Of a stretch of 64,000 nucleotides of DNA, positions 59,915 to 64,000 are shown in pieces. A program made the translations under genes and the position numbers. The stretch's first letter is position 1. Each line of letters begins with the position of its first letter. This stretch comes from Sva-07 sp963774765 (GTDB lineage Bacteria; Actinomycetota; Acidimicrobiia; Acidimicrobiales; Ilumatobacteraceae): assembly GCA_963774765.1 (NCBI GenBank), contig CAVZGP010000011.1, forward strand, positions 744,001-808,000. The letters run 5' to 3'. The notes beneath the pieces are model-generated. The model ran no database searches. It was not told where the DNA came from and saw only the letters and a program-made list of their open reading frames with translations.

Positions 59915-59973
59915 GTGAGGGGCGGGCTGGGGATCGGTCTCGGCGGGAGGTGCCTCGGGTAGCGTGGTTGGCC

Positions 59974-61302
59974 GTGTCCCAGCGGTTCTACATCGAGACG
60001 CTCGGCTGCCCGAAGAACGACGTCGACTCCGACAAGCTGGTCGGCGCGCTGCTCGCGGACGGCATGGAAGCAACCGACGACGCCGCGCTCGCCGACCTCG
60101 TCGTGGTGAACACCTGCGCGTTCATCGACGAGGCCCGTCGCGAATCGATCGACACGATCCTGGCCCTCGCCGATCAGCGCCGCGACGGCTCACGGCTCGT
60201 GGTCACGGGCTGCATGGCGGAACGTTACGGCGACGAACTGGCCGCGGAGCTTCCGGAGGTCGACCAGGTCGCCGGGTTCGGGCAGGCGTTCAATGTGACG
60301 CCGGAGCCCCGAGACGGCACCGAGGAGCCGAAGGGATCCGGGCGCAAGCTGATCCCGGTGTCGTCGACACCCCTGCCCGAGTTCGATCTGCTCAACCTGC
60401 CGCGCCCGAAGTCGGCGGTGCCGTGGGCGTACGTGAAGATCGCCGAAGGGTGCGATCGTTCCTGCGGGTTCTGTGCGATCCCGAGCTTTCGTGGCCCGCA
60501 ACGCAGTCGCGACGTGGCCTCGATCCTCACGGAGGTCGATCAGCTCGAGGCGCGCGAGATCGTGCTCGTCGCGCAGGATCTCGCGTCGTACGGCAAGGAC
60601 CGCCCCGACGAACTCGGTGCGGGCTCGATCGTCCAACTGGTCAAGGCCGTCGCCGACGAGATCGATCGGGTCCGTCTGCTGTATCTGTACCCGAGTGATC
60701 TCACCGACGGGCTGATCGACGCGATCTGCGACTCGGGAGTGCCGTACTTCGACCTCTCGCTCCAACACGTCAGCAAGCCGCTGCTGCGCAGGATGCGGCG
60801 CTGGGGTGACGGGCAACGCTTCCTCGACCGCATCGCCGACATCCGCGAGCGCGAACCCGAGGCGGCGTTCAGGAGCAACTTCATCGTCGGCTACCCCGGC
60901 GAGACCGAGGACGATCACGACCAGCTCCTCCGCTTCGTCGAAGAGGCGCAACTCGACTGGTGCGGGTTCTTCTCCTACAGCCGCGAAGACGGTACGTACG
61001 CGGCGGACCTCGACGGCGCGGTCGAACCAGGTCTGATGAGTGAACGGCTCGCGGAGCTACGCGAGTTGCAGGACGACATCACAGCGACGCGCCGAGATGC
61101 GCTGATCGGGTACACCCTCAGCGTGCTCGTCGACACTCCGGGCGTCGGTCGCAGCCATCGAGAGGCGCCCGAGATCGATGGCGTGATCCACGTCGCCGAG
61201 GGTCTCGCGCCGGGCGAGATCGTCGACGTCGAGATCGTCGATGCGCTCGGCCCCGATCTGGTGGCGGCGGGTGTGAGCGTCGAGGCGCTGGAGACGGTCT
61301 GA
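59974..61302 (+). CDS. rimO: Ribosomal protein S12 methylthiotransferase RimO
   Basis: 442 residues, radical-SAM enzyme that adds a methylthio group to an aspartate of S12. GTG at 59974 gives the family start VSQRFYIETLGCPKNDVDSD and follows TAGCGT by 8 nt. N-terminal cluster Cys12, Cys48 (NTCAF) and Cys80 (TGCMAERY); radical-SAM triad Cys160-x3-Cys164-x2-Cys167 (CDRSCGFC). C-terminal TRAM domain. TGA/ATG overlap with pgsA. Confidence 0.94.
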   Translation: MSQRFYIETLGCPKNDVDSDKLVGALLADGMEATDDAALADLVVVNTCAFIDEARRESIDTILALADQRRDGSRLVVTGCMAERYGDELAAELPEVDQVAGFGQAFNVTPEPRDGTEEPKGSGRKLIPVSSTPLPEFDLLNLPRPKSAVPWAYVKIAEGCDRSCGFCAIPSFRGPQRSRDVASILTEVDQLEAREIVLVAQDLASYGKDRPDELGAGSIVQLVKAVADEIDRVRLLYLYPSDLTDGLIDAICDSGVPYFDLSLQHVSKPLLRRMRRWGDGQRFLDRIADIREREPEAAFRSNFIVGYPGETEDDHDQLLRFVEEAQLDWCGFFSYSREDGTYAADLDGAVEPGLMSERLAELRELQDDITATRRDALIGYTLSVLVDTPGVGRSHREAPEIDGVIHVAEGLAPGEIVDVEIVDALGPDLVAAGVSVEALETV

Positions 61303-61895
61303 TGGTCGAGCCCGACAAGTTGGCGACGTGGGCGAACGCCATCACCGTCGGACGCTTGTTGCTGTCACCGCTGATGTTCTGGGTGATCCCCAACGACGAG
61401 TTCGGGTCGTGGATCGCCTTCTCGATGTGGATCGTGTTCAGCTCCACCGACTTCCTCGATGGGTACCTCGCTCGACGTCAGGGCACCACGTCGGCCGGCG
61501 CATTCCTCGACCCGCTCGCCGACAAGGTGCTGATCCTCGGCGCGATGTTCACGCTCGTGAGCACGGGCGTGTTCGCCGTGGTGCCGGTGGTGATCATCAC
61601 CGCACGCGAGGTGATCATCAGCGTGTACCGAGTGCTCGTCGGCGGCAAGGGGATCAGCGTTCCGGCCATCAGGCTCGCCAAATACAAGACCGTGTGTCAG
61701 CAACTCGCTGTGGCGTTCGCGCTCCTGCCCCTCACGGCGGTCGATGCGACATGGCTCTGGAACGCGTTCCTGTGGCTGGCCGTGGCCCTCGCACTCGTCA
61801 GCGGCACCCAGTACCTGCTGCGGGCCCGCCGACTCGACGCGGTCACCCCGCAAGCAGCCGTCGATCCCGCGAGCCGGGTGGCGACGGCCGAATGA
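61302..61895 (+). CDS. pgsA: CDP-diacylglycerol-glycerol-3-phosphate 3-phosphatidyltransferase
   Basis: 197 residues, makes phosphatidylglycerol phosphate. ATG at 61302 overlaps the rimO stop. The CDP-alcohol phosphotransferase motif is seen in FLDGYLARRQGTTSAGAFLD then PLADK (Asp53, Gly54, Ala57, Arg58, Asp70, Asp74), followed by about four membrane segments. Stop overlaps cinA (ATGA). Confidence 0.93.
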   Translation: MVEPDKLATWANAITVGRLLLSPLMFWVIPNDEFGSWIAFSMWIVFSSTDFLDGYLARRQGTTSAGAFLDPLADKVLILGAMFTLVSTGVFAVVPVVIITAREVIISVYRVLVGGKGISVPAIRLAKYKTVCQQLAVAFALLPLTAVDATWLWNAFLWLAVALALVSGTQYLLRARRLDAVTPQAAVDPASRVATAE

Positions 61896-63145
61896 CGCTT
61901 CGCTGCGATGTCCTCGCCGTCGGCACGGAACTGTTGCTCGGCCAGATCATCGACTCGAACTCGGCATGGATGGGTGGTGAACTCGCGGCGAACGGCATCG
62001 ACTCGCTGGTGCAGGTGAAGGTCGGCGACAACGTCGGACGCATCGAGACCCAACTCCGACGCCTCCTCGAAGCGGCCGATGCGGTGATCATGTGCGGCGG
62101 TCTCGGCCCGACGCACGACGACCTGACCCGCGAGGCGATCGCCGCAGTGATGGGTGTCGACCTTGTCACCGACGATGCCGCCGCCGACGCGATCCGTTCG
62201 ATGTTCGCTGCTCGGGGCAGGCGAATGGCAGACAACAACCTGCGCCAGGCCCAGGTTCCCGCAGGTGCCACCATCATCCCGCAGACCCGCGGGACGGCCC
62301 CTGGCCTGATCTGCCCGGTGACCGTCGACGGAGTCGACAAGGTCGTGTACGCGGTGCCCGGAGTACCCCACGAGATGTACGACATGGTGCATCGGGCGAT
62401 CCTGCCCGACCTGCGGCGGCGCAGTGGTGACGATTCGGTGATCGCCAGCCGGGTGTTGCGCACGTGGGGTGAGAGCGAAAGCGGGCTCAACGAACGCCTC
62501 GACCACGTGATCGAGCAGCTGGAGGGTCCGGACACGCCGACGCTCGCCTTCCTGGCCAGTGGCTGGGAGGGCCTCAAGGTGCGCCTGACGTACAAGGCTC
62601 CGACGGCCGACGAGTGCACGGTGCAGCTCGACCGTTGGGAGCGGGTCGTGCGGGACGAACTCGGCGACCTCGTGTTCGGTACCGACGGTGACACGATGGA
62701 GTCGGTGGTGCTCGACCTGTGCCGTCAGCGGGGTCTCACGCTGGCAACAGCGGAGTCGGTCACGGGTGGGCTCGTCGGTGCTCGGCTGACTGCCATCCCC
62801 GGGGCGAGCGACGTGTTCCGGGGCGCGATCGTGAGTTACGCGACCGACGTCAAGAAGACGTTGCTCGGGGTGGGGGAGGGGCCGGTGGTCAGCGAGGCTG
62901 CCGCCCGCCAGATGGCCCACGGCGTCCGTGAGCGGCTCGGCGCCGACGTCGGGTTGTCACTCACCGGCGTCGCCGGACCCGACGAGCAGGACGGCCAACC
63001 GGTCGGCACGCTCTACATGGGCATGGTCGGTCCCGGCTTCGACGAGGTCCGACACGCCCGCCTTCCCGGCCAACGTGAGCAGATGCGCCAGTTCTCGGTG
63101 ATCACCGCGCTCGGCCGCCTGCGCACCGAACTGGCCGCCCGCTAG
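61892..63145 (+). CDS. cinA: CinA-type nicotinamide-nucleotide amidase/competence protein
   Basis: 417 residues, ATG at 61892. N-terminal MoCF-like (COG1058) domain: CDVLAVGTELLLGQIIDSNS and CGGLGPTHDDLT. C-terminal PncC-type amidase domain: TLATAESVTGGLVGARLTAI, GAIVSYATDVKK and SLTGVAGPDEQDG. It recycles NMN and is linked to competence. Follows pgsA as in many Actinobacteria. Confidence 0.94.
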   Translation: MTLRCDVLAVGTELLLGQIIDSNSAWMGGELAANGIDSLVQVKVGDNVGRIETQLRRLLEAADAVIMCGGLGPTHDDLTREAIAAVMGVDLVTDDAAADAIRSMFAARGRRMADNNLRQAQVPAGATIIPQTRGTAPGLICPVTVDGVDKVVYAVPGVPHEMYDMVHRAILPDLRRRSGDDSVIASRVLRTWGESESGLNERLDHVIEQLEGPDTPTLAFLASGWEGLKVRLTYKAPTADECTVQLDRWERVVRDELGDLVFGTDGDTMESVVLDLCRQRGLTLATAESVTGGLVGARLTAIPGASDVFRGAIVSYATDVKKTLLGVGEGPVVSEAAARQMAHGVRERLGADVGLSLTGVAGPDEQDGQPVGTLYMGMVGPGFDEVRHARLPGQREQMRQFSVITALGRLRTELAAR

Positions 63146-63157
63146 CGTTGCGTCGAG

Positions 63158-63231
63158 GCCCCCGTAGCTCAGCTGGACAGAGCAAGTCCCTTCTAATGAC
63201 AAGGTCGCAGGTTCGAATCCTGCCGGGGGCG
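63158..63231 (+). tRNA. tRNA-Arg (anticodon TCT)
   Basis: 74 nt: acceptor GCCCCCG pairs perfectly with CGGGGGC, D-arm GCTC/GAGC, T-arm GCAGG-TTCGAAT-CCTGC. The anticodon loop CTTCTAA carries TCT at 63192-63194. The anticodon stem AGTCC/TGACA pairs at only three of five positions (A-A at 27-43 and C-T at 31-39 do not pair). CCA is not encoded. It lies between cinA and carD. Confidence 0.88.
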
Positions 63232-63302
63232 CTGTAGCCTGGAACATCGCCGCGTCGACCCGAGTCGTCCGCGGCCCCACCCCCGACCAGGCGAGGTTCT
63301 GC

Positions 63303-63827
63303 GTGAAGTTCAAGAAGGGCGAAACCGTCATCTACCCCCAGCACGGCGCATGTGTCGTGATGGGAACCAAGAAGATGGAGTTCTTCGGCGAGAAGCAGGA
63401 CTATCTGATCTTGAAGACCGTCATCAATGAGATGACGCTGAAGGTGCCGATCTCGAGCACCGACGAAGTCGGCGTGCGGCCCCCGGTGTCGGCCGACGAA
63501 CTCGAAGACCTCGTGGCAGTGCTTGCCAAGCCAGACCCCCGCGTGCCGTCGAACTGGAGCCGACGCTTCAAGAACCACCAGGAGAAGCTCAAGAGCGGCG
63601 ACGTGTATCAGGTGGCCGAAGTCGTCCGGAACCTTGCGGCCCGCAATCGCGATGCGTCGCTGTCGGCCGCCGAACGCACGATGTACGAGCGTGCCCGCGT
63701 GAACCTGATCTCTGAGATCTCGCCGGCACTCAAGGTGTCCGCCGAAGAGGCCGAGGCCTACCTCGACGACGCGCTGGCCAAAGGCGTGCTCAAAGCCCCG
63801 CCCGCCGAGGCCAAGAAGAAGAAGTAG
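63303..63827 (+). CDS. carD: CarD-family RNA polymerase-binding regulator
   Basis: 174 residues, GTG at 63303 (VKFKKGETVIYPQHGACVVM). The N-terminal RNAP-interacting Tudor-like domain contains KGETVIYPQHGACVV; the C-terminal helical DNA-binding domain carries the Trp of CarD in VPSNWSRRFKNHQEKL and MYERARVNLISEIS. CarD stabilises open promoter complexes at rRNA and housekeeping promoters in Actinobacteria. Lys-rich tail. TAG stop lies one base before a 33-nt palindrome. Confidence 0.94.
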   Translation: MKFKKGETVIYPQHGACVVMGTKKMEFFGEKQDYLILKTVINEMTLKVPISSTDEVGVRPPVSADELEDLVAVLAKPDPRVPSNWSRRFKNHQEKLKSGDVYQVAEVVRNLAARNRDASLSAAERTMYERARVNLISEISPALKVSAEEAEAYLDDALAKGVLKAPPAEAKKKK

Positions 63828-63828
63828 C

Positions 63829-63861
63829 TGTCACATCTGGGGTCCGACCCCAGATGTGACA
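63829..63861. repeat. 33-nt stop-codon palindrome, family A copy 7 (perfect)
   Basis: TGTCACATCTGGGGTC, centre C, GACCCCAGATGTGACA, all 16 pairs intact but arms unlike other copies outside GGGGTC. CarD's TAG ends at 63827; the convergent EEP gene's TGA (63833-63831) lies inside it. It encodes the last eleven residues of that protein. Confidence 0.9.
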
Positions 63862-64000
63862 CCTGGCAGGGTGAAGCGGACGGTCACCGGCAGGTGGTCC
63901 GAGATCGCGGCCCACTGCTCGCTGCCCTCCGGCACCGAGACTGCGACATCGCGTGCGTGCGCCGGCAGCAGGACATGGTCGAGTGCCTGAGTGGGGGAGT
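63831..64000 (-). CDS. Endonuclease/exonuclease/phosphatase-family protein, C-terminal end only
   Basis: The minus strand reads HVLLPAHARDVAVSVPEGSE then AISDHLPVTVRFTLPG and ends at a TGA (63833-63831). SDHLPV is the C-terminal catalytic motif of EEP (DNase I-like) phosphohydrolases, in which Asp-His complete the metal site. The start lies beyond the window. The last residues, VTSGVGPQM, come from the family A palindrome, so the natural C-terminus may have been altered by its insertion. Confidence 0.7.
   Translation of the reverse strand, partial: SPTQALDHVLLPAHARDVAVSVPEGSEQWAAISDHLPVTVRFTLPGVTSGVGPQM

Overview
The window comes from a high-GC actinobacterium. Evidence is the F420-type luciferase-like oxidoreductases, a relative of the mycothiol-linked reductase Rv2466c, CarD, several FadD-type acyl-CoA ligases, a MoxR/DUF58/VWA cluster, and many genes with a TANNNT box 5-8 nt before the start codon and no Shine-Dalgarno (leaderless mRNAs). 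My best guess is class Acidimicrobiia (Ilumatobacter-like). That is inferred from protein style, not from a search.

Layout. 1-11.1 kb: lipid and xenobiotic catabolism (two acyl-CoA ligases, two acyl-CoA-type enzymes, nitroreductase, P450, F420 oxidoreductase) plus a LuxR-type regulator with two secreted-type proteins that share a dyad operator. 11.2-30 kb: a TauE/SafE exporter, typA, a GH29/beta-helix protein, an OafA-type acyltransferase, larE, a second F420 oxidoreductase, MoxR-DUF58-VWA, a geranylgeranyl-reductase-like flavoprotein, a Tat-lipoprotein amidase, an SDR+MaoC pair, and proS. 30.2-38.5 kb: rimP-nusA-ylxR-infB-(DsbA-like)-rbfA-truB-ribF, led by an attenuator-like hairpin. 38.5-63.1 kb: the actinobacterial order rpsO-pnp-dapB-dapA-rnj-ftsK-rimO-pgsA-cinA, interrupted by a NitT/TauT-type ABC operon, a REP-associated transposase with tpx, a DedA-like gene and a FadD, an amino-acid ABC operon, and an SMP-30/2OG-oxygenase pair. 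63.2-64 kb: tRNA-Arg(TCT), carD and the end of an EEP-type phosphohydrolase.

The most striking structure is a set of seven 33-nt palindromes built as 16 nt, one centre base, 16 nt (core GGKGTC-N-GACMCC). Each one overlaps, or lies within 1 nt of, a gene stop codon. Two of them bracket a REP-associated tyrosine transposase (RAYT) gene. At least five other palindrome or repeat families also sit in gene ends and spacers, so the genome carries a rich REP-like population.

Caution on sequence quality. Six genes carry an apparent single-base indel: P450, OafA acyltransferase, DUF58, proS, infB and SMP-30; ylxR may be a seventh. Two of these, proS and infB, are essential in bacteria, so base-level assembly errors are the simplest explanation. 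Coordinates for these genes span the complete restored gene.
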